From contig DASTHS010000060.1 in NCBI GenBank assembly GCA_035718085.1, positions 1 through 33,318 on the forward strand: DNA of 33,318 nucleotides. The letters are read 5' to 3'. The notes under the pieces were generated by a model. It ran no database searches. It worked only from the letters and a program-made list of their open reading frames with translations, and had not been told where the DNA came from. Positions 23,522-31,550 of this stretch are shown in pieces. Numbering within the stretch: the stretch's first letter is position 1; every line of letters begins with the position of its first letter. Source of the DNA: DASTHS01 sp035718085. GTDB taxonomy: Bacteria > Actinomycetota > Acidimicrobiia > Acidimicrobiales > Palsa-688. The position numbers and the translations under genes were made by a program.

Positions 23522-24328
23522 GTGGACGCTCGCACCTTCCTCGGCCTGACGCCCACCCACAACCCCTACCGGTGGGCGCTCCCCGTGACCCCCGGGGTGT
23601 GCACTCCCAGCGGGTTCCTCTTCGGTGGGTGCGGGCTCGGAGCGGCGATCGCCGCCCTGGAGGGCACGACGGGGCGGCCGCTGGTGTGGGCCACCGCCCA
23701 GTACCTCTCCTACGCCCGCCCGCCGGAGGTGCTCGACCTCGACGTGATCGTGCCGGTCGCAGGCCATCAGATCACCCAGGCCCGCGTGGTCGGTCACGTC
23801 GCCGACCGGGAGGTGCTGACGGTGAACGCCGCCCTCGGCCACCGCCCGATGCCCGAGCACGGCACCTGGGCCGAGATGCCCGACGTGCCGCCGCCCGGCG
23901 CGTGCACCCGTCGCGAGCACCGCATGCCGACCGGTGGCGACACGCTCCACGACCGCCTCGACGTGCGCCTGGCGGCGGCGCGCGACCTGACCGAGCTGCC
24001 CGGCCCCGGCATGCCCGGCGGCCGCTCCGCGCTGTGGGCCAAGCTGCCCGACGTGCTCGAGCTGTCGTCCGCGAGCCTCGGCATCCTCGGCGACTACGTG
24101 CCCTTCGGCATCGGCCAGGCCCTGGGCCTCCGGGCCGGTGGCAACAGCCTCGACAACACGCTGCGCATCGGCGAGCTGCGCCCATCGGAGTGGGTGCTGC
24201 TCGACGTGCGCATCCACGCCGTGCAGCACGGCTTCGGGCACGGCGACGTGCACCTGTGGGCGCAGGACGGCACCTTGCTGGCCATGGCCAGCCAGTCGAC
24301 GATCGTCAGGAAGTGGCGGGAGGGCTGA
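23522..24328 (+). CDS. Acyl-CoA thioesterase-like (double hotdog) protein
   Basis: 268 residues from GTG 23522, which lies 9 bases after a TACCAT (23507-23512). Two hotdog-like halves are suggested by a TesB-type layout: FLFGGCGLGAAIAALEGT, then WATAQYLSYARPPEVLDLDV with a repeated core (QITQARVVGHV), and in the second half GLRAGGNSLDNTLRIGEL, WVLLDVRIHAVQHGFGHGDV and DGTLLAMASQSTIVR. Such proteins hydrolyse acyl-CoA. The catalytic residues of TesB are not all obvious, so this may be a non-catalytic or differently specific member. Its end overlaps that of the convergent cyanophycinase-like gene by 23 bp. Confidence 0.8.
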   Translation: MDARTFLGLTPTHNPYRWALPVTPGVCTPSGFLFGGCGLGAAIAALEGTTGRPLVWATAQYLSYARPPEVLDLDVIVPVAGHQITQARVVGHVADREVLTVNAALGHRPMPEHGTWAEMPDVPPPGACTRREHRMPTGGDTLHDRLDVRLAAARDLTELPGPGMPGGRSALWAKLPDVLELSSASLGILGDYVPFGIGQALGLRAGGNSLDNTLRIGELRPSEWVLLDVRIHAVQHGFGHGDVHLWAQDGTLLAMASQSTIVRKWREG

Positions 24329-25562
24329 GCAGCCCCCACTCGGTGCCGGCCGGCGTGTCGCGCACCTCGACGCCCGCGGCGACCAGTTGATCGCGCACCC
24401 GGTCGGCCGCCGCGAAGCGCTTCTCGGTGCGGGCCTCGGCTCGCGCCTCGAGGAGCGCCTCCACGAACGGGCCCACCACCGTCGCCGGATCGCGGACACC
24501 GGCCTCGGCGAGGGCTCCGAGGCGCACCACCATGCGCCGCAGCGCCGCCCGACCGCGGTCCCCGGCGTCCGACTGCGACGTGTCGCCGGCCCACTCGTGG
24601 AGCGTGTCGTCGAGCCCGAGCACCGCCCGCACCGCCGCCTCGGCGTCGCGGGCTGCCACTGCGGCGTCGAACGCCGCCTCTGCGGCCCGGATGGCTTCGG
24701 CGAGCATGGTGCCGCCGCCCCGGGGGGCGGGGACGCCGGCCGCCGCGGGGGCGGCCGGAGCGGCGGGGGCGCCGGCGTCGACGGCCCCGAACGCGCGGGC
24801 GGGCAGCGACGACCACGCCACCTCCTCGCCCGCTGCCAGCACCGTGGAGGCCCCCTGGTGGCGCAGCGTCACCGTGCCGTTGCCCACCACCGCTGCGGTG
24901 TCGGCGTCGAGGTCGACCACCAGGCCGGTGTGCTCGTCGATGCCGAGCACCCAGCCGTCGGCGGGGAGCTGCTGCTCGAGGATGCGGAGGCGCCGCTCGC
25001 CGAGGTAGCAGAAGCGGGTGTCGTGGTGGCCGCCCTCGGCGTTGTCGTAGTGGGGCACCACCGCCACCGGCATGTCGAGCAGGTCGAGGCCCTCGGCCCA
25101 CACCGGGGGCTCGCCGGCCTTGTAGACCTCGTAGACGGGCACCGTGAAGCGGCCGACGGTGAGCGCAGCGGCGCTGGCGAACACGACGGCGCCTCCGTGG
25201 GCCAGCTTGTCGACCAGCAGGTCGGGCAGGTCGGTGCCCTTCCACTGGCGCAGGGCGTAGGTGGGGCTCCCGGGACCGGCGAAGGTCCAGACGGCGTCGG
25301 CGACGGCGGCCAGGGCCGCCTCGCGGGCGACGGCGTCGCCGTCGGCCCGGCGCAGCGAGGCCACCTCGACCCGCCGCGCGGTGCTGTCGGCGAAGTAGGC
25401 CACCGCCTTGGCCGAGATGTCGTCGGCGTTCTCCTGGAAGCCGTAGGGCGTGTCGAGCAGCACCGACCGCCCGGGGCCCAGGCGCTCGAAGATCGCCCGG
25501 TGCGGCTTCACCATGGTGGGGGCGGTCTCACCGGAGCCCAGCAGCACGAGCAGGCGCGTCAT
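24306..25562 (-). CDS. Cyanophycinase/peptidase S51-like domain fused to a cysteinyl-tRNA synthetase C-terminal-like domain
   Basis: 418 residues in one frame. Residues 1 to about 258 are a class-I glutamine-amidotransferase-like fold of the S51/cyanophycinase type: LLGSGET (8-13 region), a nucleophile elbow VVFASAAAL with Ser130, and GIDEHTGLVV (207-216) in place of the usual GIDExTALVV. A Pro/Ala linker (about 262-284) follows. Residues about 286-412 match the C-terminal domain of CysRS, including a helical DALR-like part and the tail pattern RTEKRFAAADRVRDQLVAAG with RDTPAGTEW. The catalytic HIGH/KMSKS core of CysRS is absent. ATG 25562 overlaps the stop of the hydrolase gene (ATGA). The role is unknown; proteolysis or amide hydrolysis targeted to RNA is one idea. 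Confidence 0.82.
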   Translation of the reverse strand: MTRLLVLLGSGETAPTMVKPHRAIFERLGPGRSVLLDTPYGFQENADDISAKAVAYFADSTARRVEVASLRRADGDAVAREAALAAVADAVWTFAGPGSPTYALRQWKGTDLPDLLVDKLAHGGAVVFASAAALTVGRFTVPVYEVYKAGEPPVWAEGLDLLDMPVAVVPHYDNAEGGHHDTRFCYLGERRLRILEQQLPADGWVLGIDEHTGLVVDLDADTAAVVGNGTVTLRHQGASTVLAAGEEVAWSSLPARAFGAVDAGAPAAPAAPAAAGVPAPRGGGTMLAEAIRAAEAAFDAAVAARDAEAAVRAVLGLDDTLHEWAGDTSQSDAGDRGRAALRRMVVRLGALAEAGVRDPATVVGPFVEALLEARAEARTEKRFAAADRVRDQLVAAGVEVRDTPAGTEWGLLSPPATS

Positions 25563-26518
25563 GCCTCCAGTGTCCCCCCTGCGGCGACGGTAGTGATCAG
25601 GCTGGCGATGCGATCGGGGTGCTGGGCGTGCAGGTCGTGGTCGCCGTCGACCCACACGGCCCGTGCGGCGGGGAGCGCTCGCACGGCCCGGTCGACCTCT
25701 TCCCGCTTGGCGGCGTCGGCCCGCCCGCCGTCGGGGGTGCCGGCCGCCACGACGAGCACCGGCATCTGCAGCAACGGCCACCGGCTGCTCGGGTGGTGGT
25801 CCCAGAGGTGGCGCAGGATGCGCAAGTGGTTGGCCCGCGACAGCCACGGCCGGGCGGTGCCGTCGGGGAGGCGCTCCAGGTTGGCCAGCTGCCCCTCGAT
25901 GCCCTCGGGGGGCCAGTCGGCGTGCATGCGCCGCATGCGCGCCGACAGCTCGTCGTAGGGCACCCCCTCGAAGGCGGGGGGCGCCAGGGCGGCCTCGCAG
26001 GTCGGCCAGTCGGCGAACCTGCCGGACAGCTCGATGGTGCCGCCGTCGACCAGCACCAGCCCCCCGACCCTCGCCGGGTGGCGGGCGGCGAGCTCGACCG
26101 CCACGTTGCCGCCCCAGCTCTGCCCGGCCACCACCGGGGGCCGGGCGGGGTCGTCCCAGCCCAGGTCGTCGAGCACGGCCAGCAGGTCGCCGGTGAGGGT
26201 GGCGAAGTCGTAGCCGCCTTCGGGCTTGTCGGAGCGGCCGTGGCCCCGCTGGTCGACGGCGGCGACGGTGTGGCCGGCCTCGGCGAGACGGGCGGCGACG
26301 CCGTCCCACATGCGGGCGTTGCTGGCCAGCCCGTGCACTGCCAGCACCGGCAGCGACGCGGCATCCTCGACCACGCCGACGACCCGGCTGCGCTGCGGGT
26401 CGGCCGGGTCGGCCGCCCCGGCGGCGGGGCCGCTGCCAGGGCGCTGCACGCGCACCTCCACCTCGACGCCCGGACCGACGACCACCCGACGGGTCTCCAC
26501 CACGGTCACGTCGCTCAC
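25559..26518 (-). CDS. Alpha/beta hydrolase
   Basis: 319 residues. Oxyanion region VLAVHGLASNARMWDG, DQRGHGRSDKP, nucleophile elbow AGQSWGGNVA (Ser nucleophile), a cap region rich in charged residues (FEGVPYDELSARMRRMH), and the terminal His in DGDHDLHAQHP. Soluble, no signal peptide. The N-terminal 45 residues (VETRRVVVGPGVEVEVRV plus a Pro/Ala loop) are an extension before the core. GTG 26518 overlaps the stop of the PPOX gene (GTGA), and its own stop overlaps the next start (ATGA), so three genes are translationally chained. The substrate is unknown. Confidence 0.9.
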   Translation of the reverse strand: MSDVTVVETRRVVVGPGVEVEVRVQRPGSGPAAGAADPADPQRSRVVGVVEDAASLPVLAVHGLASNARMWDGVAARLAEAGHTVAAVDQRGHGRSDKPEGGYDFATLTGDLLAVLDDLGWDDPARPPVVAGQSWGGNVAVELAARHPARVGGLVLVDGGTIELSGRFADWPTCEAALAPPAFEGVPYDELSARMRRMHADWPPEGIEGQLANLERLPDGTARPWLSRANHLRILRHLWDHHPSSRWPLLQMPVLVVAAGTPDGGRADAAKREEVDRAVRALPAARAVWVDGDHDLHAQHPDRIASLITTVAAGGTLEA

Positions 26519-26925
26519 CCCTGCCGGTCGGGTCCGGCGACCGTCGGCTCGATCACCAGGAGGCAGCGTTGCTCGGTGGTCATGGCCGCCCGGTACTCGT
26601 CCCAGTCGGGGTGCTCCCCGGCGACCGAGCGGTAGTAGTCGACCAGCGGGCCCATGGCGTCGGGCAGGCTCACCACCTCGGCGAGCCCCTCCACCTGCAC
26701 CCACGGGCCGTACCACTCGTCACGGAACCCGCACAGCCACACCCGTGGGTCCCGCCGCAGGTTGCGCACCTTGAAGGCCGTCTCTCGGCTCGACACGGTG
26801 AGGCGGCCGGTCTCGTCGACCCCGACCGCCACCGGGGAGGGCTGCGGGCTGCCGTTGCGCTTGCGGGCGATCAGCACCGCCCGGTGCGAGGTTCGGAAGT
26901 GGTCGACGGCCGCCTCGACGTGCAT
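26515..26925 (-). CDS. PPOX-class flavoprotein, F420-dependent type (second copy)
   Basis: 136 residues. HRAVLIARKRNGSPQPSPV, ETAFKVRNLRRDPRVWLCGF, and WVQVEGLAEVVSLPDA mark the pyridoxamine-oxidase-like split barrel; the Lys/Arg-rich first strands fit a phosphorylated flavin or F420 ligand. The late GEHPDWDEYRAAM segment is seen in many TIGR03618-like members. It starts 59 bp after the DUF2017 gene and is coupled to the hydrolase gene. It is not a close copy of the PPOX protein at 23089, so it is probably an old paralogue. Confidence 0.87.
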   Translation of the reverse strand: MHVEAAVDHFRTSHRAVLIARKRNGSPQPSPVAVGVDETGRLTVSSRETAFKVRNLRRDPRVWLCGFRDEWYGPWVQVEGLAEVVSLPDAMGPLVDYYRSVAGEHPDWDEYRAAMTTEQRCLLVIEPTVAGPDRQG

Positions 26926-26984
26926 GGCGCCATGTTGGCCGAGCCCTGGCAGCTACAGCGCGGCCGCCGCCCGGCCCCCGGCCT

Positions 26985-27455
26985 TCAGTCGCCGACCAGC
27001 GCCTCGACGGCGGCCTCCTGCAGGTAGCCGAGGTACCAGTAGAGGTGGTGCTCGGGGTCGTCGTGCTCGGCGGGGTCGTCCGCCTCGGCGACATCGAGGC
27101 GGGTGCCGAGGGCGAGGCGCAGGTGGTTGAGCGCCCGGGCCCACGCCTCGAGCTCCTCGCCGGTCAGCTCGCTGGCCGCCGCGGTGCGCTCGAGCACCTC
27201 GAGCGCCCCGGCGTGGCGCTCGACGAGGTCGTCGCGCATCAGCCGCACGTACTCCTCCTGCCGGCCGCGGTCGTCGTCGCCCTCGAACGCCGGCGGGAAC
27301 AGCCGGCGCAAGCCGGGCAGGTCCGGGTCGGCGAGCGCCTCGCGCAGCTGCGGGGCGATGGTGGCGAGCACCGCCCGCTCGTCACCGTTCAGGTCGAGCT
27401 TGAAGCGGTCGGCGTTGCGCGTGCGGCGGATGGGGCGCCGGTCGAACGCTCCCAT
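26985..27455 (-). CDS. DUF2017-family protein
   Basis: 156 residues. FKLDLNGDERAVLATIAPQL, LRRLFPPAFEGDD, EYVRLMRDDLVERH and LNHLRLALGTRLDV are the signature segments of DUF2017, an actinobacterial family normally encoded just after clpS. The role is unknown; the steady link with ClpS suggests a part in regulated proteolysis. Its ATG shares bases with the clpS stop (TGATG at 27453-27457), so translation is coupled. No membrane segments. Confidence 0.88.
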   Translation of the reverse strand: MGAFDRRPIRRTRNADRFKLDLNGDERAVLATIAPQLREALADPDLPGLRRLFPPAFEGDDDRGRQEEYVRLMRDDLVERHAGALEVLERTAAASELTGEELEAWARALNHLRLALGTRLDVAEADDPAEHDDPEHHLYWYLGYLQEAAVEALVGD

Positions 27456-27745
27456 CAGTCGTCGTGCTCCATGGTCGCCCACAGTCCGTGCTCGTGGAGG
27501 CGGAACACGTCGAGCTCGGCCTTCTCGATCGGGCCGCTCGACACGACGGCCTTGCCCTTCAGGTGCACGTCCATCATCAGCTGGTGGGCTCGCTCCTTGG
27601 AGTAGCCGAACAGCTTCTGCAGCACGAAGGTCACGTACGACATCAGGTTGATCGGGTCGTTCCAGACGATGACCTTCCAGGGACGATCGGCCCCCGTGCG
27701 CTCGCTGGTGTCGGGCCGCTCGACCTCGACGGGGGCGACGGCCAT
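27455..27745 (-). CDS. clpS: ATP-dependent Clp protease adaptor ClpS
   Basis: 96 residues. After a short polar N-terminal tail come WKVIVWNDPINLMSYV (the NDP binding-pocket segment), VLQKLFGYSKERAHQLMMDVH with the N-degron-contacting His, and GPIEKAELDVFRLHEHGLWAT. ClpS delivers N-end-rule substrates to ClpA/ClpC-ClpP. The start ATG 27745 lies 2 bases after the TGA of ctaA, and the stop overlaps the DUF2017 start. The gene is therefore placed inside a ctaA-led transcript rather than having its own promoter. Confidence 0.95.
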   Translation of the reverse strand: MAVAPVEVERPDTSERTGADRPWKVIVWNDPINLMSYVTFVLQKLFGYSKERAHQLMMDVHLKGKAVVSSGPIEKAELDVFRLHEHGLWATMEHDD

Positions 27746-27747
27746 GC

Positions 27748-28785
27748 TCAGACGGCGACCAGGGCCGCGGGCGGGACCTGCGCGCACCGCGACCCCGGCT
27801 CGGGACGGGCGCTGGTGCCGAGGGCGAAGCGCAGCACGACGACGACGAGGGCCGACGCCCCGAGCTCGTGCAGGGCGACGAGCGCTGCCGGAACGCCGGT
27901 CAGGTATTGCACGTAGCCGATCGTCCCTTGGGCGACGGTGACGACCAGCAGCTGCTGGGCGCGGCGCACGACCGGGGCGGGCGCGCCGGCCCGGGTCAAC
28001 AACCACAGCGTGACCACGGTGGCGGCCAGGAACACCTCGACCGACGTGCCGTGCAGCTGGGCCACCCGGTGCAGCGACAGGTGGTAGCGGGCCACGTCGG
28101 GGGCGCCGGCGTGCGGGCCGGTGGAGGTCACCACGGTGCCGAGCACGACGACCAGGGCGGCGAGGCCGACGAGCAGCCAACCGAGCCGACGGGTGACCGG
28201 CGCGACGAGCGCGACGGCCGGACCGGTGACGACGCTGCGCCCGGGCCGCGAGGGGTGGGGCTGTTCGGGCAGGCCGGCCCGGTGGTGCAGCACCACGGCG
28301 TCGGCCAGGAAGGCCACGGCGAGGAGGAAGTGGGCGGTCACGAAGCCGGGGGCCAAGTGGTGGCGGACGGTGACGCCGCCGAGGACGATCTCGGCCACCA
28401 GGCCGCCCACCAGCCCGAGCGACAGCGCGGTGAGGTCCCGCCGACGGGTGCGGCGCACCAGGGCCCCCGACACCGCCAGCACGACCGCCACCGTCACCAG
28501 GCCGGTGACGAGACGGTTGCCGAACTCCATCCATGCGTGGAACTGCCAGGGGGCCACCACCCGGGTGGCGGTGCAGGTCGGCCAGTCGCTGCAGCCGAGG
28601 CCGGAGCCGGTGAGGCGCACCAGGCTGCCGGTGACGATGATGAACCCCAGCGCCCACACCGTCAGGCCGGCGACCCACCGGAAGTGGGGCGGAGCGAGGT
28701 CACGGTGGCGCAGCACCCGCCACGCTGCGGCGGCGCGGGCGACGACCGCAGGGGCGGCGACGCCGGACGACAGCGGCGTGGACAC
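27748..28785 (-). CDS. ctaA: Heme A synthase (CtaA/Cox15)
   Basis: 345 residues, eight predicted helices. Features: TGSLVRLTGSGLGCSDWPTC with the extracytoplasmic Cys pair, WMEFGNRLVTG with nearby His, TVRHHLAPGFVTAHFLLA, SLHRVAQLHGTSVEVFLA and ALHELGASAL, which give the paired His residues that ligate hemes. It oxidises the C8 methyl of heme O to make heme A for cytochrome aa3 oxidase. GTG 28785 is 6 bases after a TAGCAT, so it is probably leaderless. It is divergent from ctaB, which makes its substrate, and leads the clpS-DUF2017 run. Confidence 0.93.
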   Translation of the reverse strand: MSTPLSSGVAAPAVVARAAAAWRVLRHRDLAPPHFRWVAGLTVWALGFIIVTGSLVRLTGSGLGCSDWPTCTATRVVAPWQFHAWMEFGNRLVTGLVTVAVVLAVSGALVRRTRRRDLTALSLGLVGGLVAEIVLGGVTVRHHLAPGFVTAHFLLAVAFLADAVVLHHRAGLPEQPHPSRPGRSVVTGPAVALVAPVTRRLGWLLVGLAALVVVLGTVVTSTGPHAGAPDVARYHLSLHRVAQLHGTSVEVFLAATVVTLWLLTRAGAPAPVVRRAQQLLVVTVAQGTIGYVQYLTGVPAALVALHELGASALVVVVLRFALGTSARPEPGSRCAQVPPAALVAV

Positions 28786-28884
28786 GCCTCGATGCTACGA
28801 GCGACGGGGCCGCTGCGGCACCTCGCGGAGCCTTCGAGGTGATTGTCGCTCCGGCCGCCCGCTGCTCTAGCCTCGACCTTCGTC
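28786..28884. promoter_or_regulatory. Divergent ctaA/ctaB promoter region
   Basis: TAGCAT on minus at 28797-28792 is 6 bases before the ctaA GTG. TAGCCT on plus at 28868-28873 is 11 bases before the ctaB ATG. The 99-bp region shows no clear heme- or copper-responsive operator to me. Confidence 0.5.
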
Positions 28885-29763
28885 ATGCACGCAGTCACGG
28901 CTGGATCTCGCGCCAAGGGATTCGTGGCGCTGACCAAGCCGCGGATCATCGAGCTGCTGCTGGTCACGACGCTGCCGACCATGGTCGTCGCCGCTCGCGG
29001 CCTTCCCAGCCTGTGGCTGATGGCGGCCACGCTGGTCGGCGGCACGTTGGCGGCCGGCGGCGCCAACGCCATCAACATGTACGTCGACCGCGACATCGAT
29101 GCGGTGATGCAGCGGACGTCGCGTCGGCCGCTGGTCACCGGGGTGGTGCGCCCGACCGAGGCCCTCGCGTTCGCCGTGGCCCTCGAGGTCGTCGCCTTCG
29201 CCCTCCTGTGGGGCACGGTGAACCTGCTCTCGGCGGTGCTCGCGGTGAGCGCCACGCTGTTCTACGTCTTCGTCTACACCCTGTGGCTCAAGCGCACGTC
29301 GAGCCAGAACATCGTGATCGGTGGCGCCGCCGGGGCGGTTCCGGTGCTGGTGGGCTGGGCGGCGGTGCGCGGCAGCGTCGGCCTTGCCCCTGTGCTGCTC
29401 TTCGCCTTGATCTTCGTGTGGACCCCGCCGCACTTCTGGGCCCTGGCCATCCGGTACCGCGACGACTACCGGTCGGTCGACGTGCCGATGATGCCGGCGG
29501 TGGCCAGCTTCGAGCGCACCGCCCGCCAGATCGTCGCCTACTCCGTGCTGGTCGTGCTCACCTCGGCGGGCTTCGGCGCAGCCGCCGGCATGGGACCGCT
29601 CTACTGGATCGCCGCCGCCGTCACCGGCGGGGTGTTCTGCTGGTTCGCCGTCGCCCTGTGGCGGTCGCGGACCGAGGCCGCTGCCATGCGGCTGTTCCAC
29701 TGGTCGATCACCTACGTGACGCTGCTCTTCGGCGCCATGGCGGTCGACCAGTTCATCCGCTGA
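28885..29763 (+). CDS. ctaB: Protoheme IX farnesyltransferase (heme O synthase)
   Basis: 292 residues with nine or so helices of the UbiA fold. First Asp motif NAINMYVDRDIDAVMQRTSR (NxxxDxxxD), then RPLVTGVV, WLKRTSSQNIVIGGAAGA, and the second Asp-rich part FWALAIRYRDDYRSVDVPMMP. It farnesylates heme B to heme O in the membrane. ATG 28885 gives MHAVTAGSRAKGFVALTKPR, with the usual LTKPR start of the first helix. An upstream in-frame start is unlikely because the TAGCCT -10 lies within it. Divergent from ctaA. Confidence 0.94.
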   Translation: MHAVTAGSRAKGFVALTKPRIIELLLVTTLPTMVVAARGLPSLWLMAATLVGGTLAAGGANAINMYVDRDIDAVMQRTSRRPLVTGVVRPTEALAFAVALEVVAFALLWGTVNLLSAVLAVSATLFYVFVYTLWLKRTSSQNIVIGGAAGAVPVLVGWAAVRGSVGLAPVLLFALIFVWTPPHFWALAIRYRDDYRSVDVPMMPAVASFERTARQIVAYSVLVVLTSAGFGAAAGMGPLYWIAAAVTGGVFCWFAVALWRSRTEAAAMRLFHWSITYVTLLFGAMAVDQFIR

Positions 29764-29809
29764 GCACACCTCCGGCCTCGGCCCACACTCCCCGAGCACC
29801 TCGCGCCGG

Positions 29810-30559
29810 TCACTCCCAGCGAAACGTCACGGCGGCGGCGACCGGGGCGGCGACCGCCCAGGCGGCCAGCACCACCCAGGCCCGGCCGGGCACGCCGAGG
29901 CCGGTGCCGAGGGCGCCGTGGAGGGCGTCGGAGAGGGCGCCCGACGGGAGAGCCCGGGCGACGGCGCGCACGCCACCCGGCAGCTTCGAGAGGGGGAAGA
30001 CCATGCCGCCGAGGAGCAGGAGCAGCAGGTAGAGCCCGTTCGCGGCGGCGAGGGTGACCTCGGCCCGCAGGGCACCGGCCATGAGCAGGCCCAGACCGGC
30101 GAAGCCGACGGTGGCGAGCACCACGGCACCCAACGCCTGGGCCGGGCACAACCCGGGCGACCAGCCGAGGGCCAGGCCCACGCCCACAAGCACGGCGACC
30201 TGCACGACCTCGACGGCGAGGATGGCGAGGGTCTTGGCGGCGAGCAGCACCGGCCGGCGCAGCGGGGTGGCGGCCAGCCGTTTGAGCACCCCGTATTGGC
30301 GCTCGAAGCCGGTGGCGATGCCGAGGCCGACCATCGCTGTCGACATCACGGCCAGGGCGATGACCCCCGGGGTCAGGAAGTCGGCCGGCCGCCGGGTGCC
30401 CGGCGGTTCGGGCAGCACGTCGACCAGCGAGAAGAACACCAGCAGCCCGACGGGGATGAGCAGGGTCAGCAGCACCGACTCGCCCCGGCGCAGGGTCATG
30501 CGCACCTCGGCGGCGCTCTGGGCGGCCAGCAGCTTGCCGGTCGACGCGGGCCGGCTCAT
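29810..30559 (-). CDS. ABC-2 type transporter permease
   Basis: 249 residues, six helices. ESVLLTLLIPVGLLVFFSLV, FLTPGVIALAVMSTAMVGLG, FERQYGVLKRLAATPLRRP and GLYLLLLLLGGMVFPLSKLP are ABC-2 permease signatures. It probably pairs with the ATPase at 30556-31470: ATG 30559 overlaps that gene's stop (ATGA). Placement next to ctaA/ctaB matches mycobacterial gene neighbourhoods in which an ABC exporter sits near these genes, so a heme or oxidase-assembly role is possible, but antibiotic-type export cannot be excluded. Confidence 0.9.
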   Translation of the reverse strand: MSRPASTGKLLAAQSAAEVRMTLRRGESVLLTLLIPVGLLVFFSLVDVLPEPPGTRRPADFLTPGVIALAVMSTAMVGLGIATGFERQYGVLKRLAATPLRRPVLLAAKTLAILAVEVVQVAVLVGVGLALGWSPGLCPAQALGAVVLATVGFAGLGLLMAGALRAEVTLAAANGLYLLLLLLGGMVFPLSKLPGGVRAVARALPSGALSDALHGALGTGLGVPGRAWVVLAAWAVAAPVAAAVTFRWE

Positions 30560-31470
30560 GGCCCCGCCTCCCCGGTGAGACGGAGGAAGACGTCCTCGAG
30601 GCGGTCGGTGGTGCGCAGGTCGGCGAGCGGCAGGTCGCGCTCGGCCAGCCAGCCGGTGAGCGCGGCGAGGGCGGCCGGCGTCGGCGCCACCTCGGCCACG
30701 TAGTCGCCCGACCCTGCGTCGCGCACCGCACCGCCGAGGGTGGCGCCGAGCGCCGCCACGTCGATGCCGGGGGGGGCCGAGAAGCGGACGCGCTGCCCGC
30801 CCGACGCCACCAGCGACGCCGGGGTGCCCTCGGCCACCAGCCGACCGTGGTCGACGATGGCGATGCGGTCAGCCAGCCGAGCGGCCTCGTCGAGCTCGTG
30901 GGTGGTGAGCAGCACGCAGGCCCCTGCGTCGCGCAGGCCGGCCACGACGCCACGGATGTCGATGCGGCCGGCCGGATCGACCCCTGCGGTCGGCTCGTCG
31001 AGGAACACGACCTCGGGGCGGCCGACCAGCGCCAGGGCCAACGACAGGCGCTGCTGCTCGCCGCCCGACAGGCGCCGCCACGGCGTCGCCGCCCGCTCCG
31101 CCAGGCCGACGCGGTCGAGCAGCGCAGCCGGGTCGTCGGGGTCGGCGTAGAAGCGGGCGAAGAGGCGCAGCACCTCCCCGGCGGGCATGGTGGGGTAGAC
31201 GCCACCACGCTGGAGCATCACGCCCACCCGGGGGGCGAGGCGGGCATGGTCGGCGGCGGGGTCGAGGCCGAGCACGCGCACCTGGCCACCGGCGCGCGGA
31301 CGGTAGCCCTCGAGCACCTCGACGGTGCTGGTCTTGCCGGCACCGTTGGGGCCGAGCAGCGCCAGCACCTCACCCGCCACGGCGCTGATCGACAGCCCGT
31401 CGACGGCCACCCGGTCGCCGTAGCGCACCACGAGGCCGTCGACCTCGACGGCGGCACCAAGGGCAGGCAC
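30556..31470 (-). CDS. ABC transporter ATP-binding protein (ABC-2 exporter type)
   Basis: 304 residues. Walker A GPNGAGKTS, Q-loop in GVMLQRGGVYPTMPAGE, signature RLSGGEQQRL, Walker B VVFLDEPTAGVDP, H-loop LLTTHELDEA. A C-terminal accessory part of about 80 residues (VRFSAPPGIDVAALG and LADLRTTDRLEDVFLRLTG) is usual for DrrA-like ATPases. GTG 31470 is 8 bases after TACCGT on the same strand. It forms an operon with the permease that follows. The exported substrate is unknown. Confidence 0.92.
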   Translation of the reverse strand: MPALGAAVEVDGLVVRYGDRVAVDGLSISAVAGEVLALLGPNGAGKTSTVEVLEGYRPRAGGQVRVLGLDPAADHARLAPRVGVMLQRGGVYPTMPAGEVLRLFARFYADPDDPAALLDRVGLAERAATPWRRLSGGEQQRLSLALALVGRPEVVFLDEPTAGVDPAGRIDIRGVVAGLRDAGACVLLTTHELDEAARLADRIAIVDHGRLVAEGTPASLVASGGQRVRFSAPPGIDVAALGATLGGAVRDAGSGDYVAEVAPTPAALAALTGWLAERDLPLADLRTTDRLEDVFLRLTGEAGP

Positions 31471-31550
31471 GGGCCTCGACGGTACCCGGCGCCCCCGGGT
31501 AGGCAGGCCCGCCGGAGGGGGCGCGTCTGCGACCGGTACCCTGAGAGCCC
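31471..31550. promoter_or_regulatory. Divergent leaderless promoters (ABC ATPase / MFS)
   Basis: TACCGT on minus at 31484-31479 is 8 bases before GTG 31470. TACCCT on plus at 31537-31542 is 8 bases before GTG 31551. No clear operator is seen in the 80-bp region. Confidence 0.5.

Noticed and set aside
29764..29809. Terminator or small gene between ctaB and the ABC permease
   Set aside because: The short convergent gap shows no hairpin or open frame worth calling.
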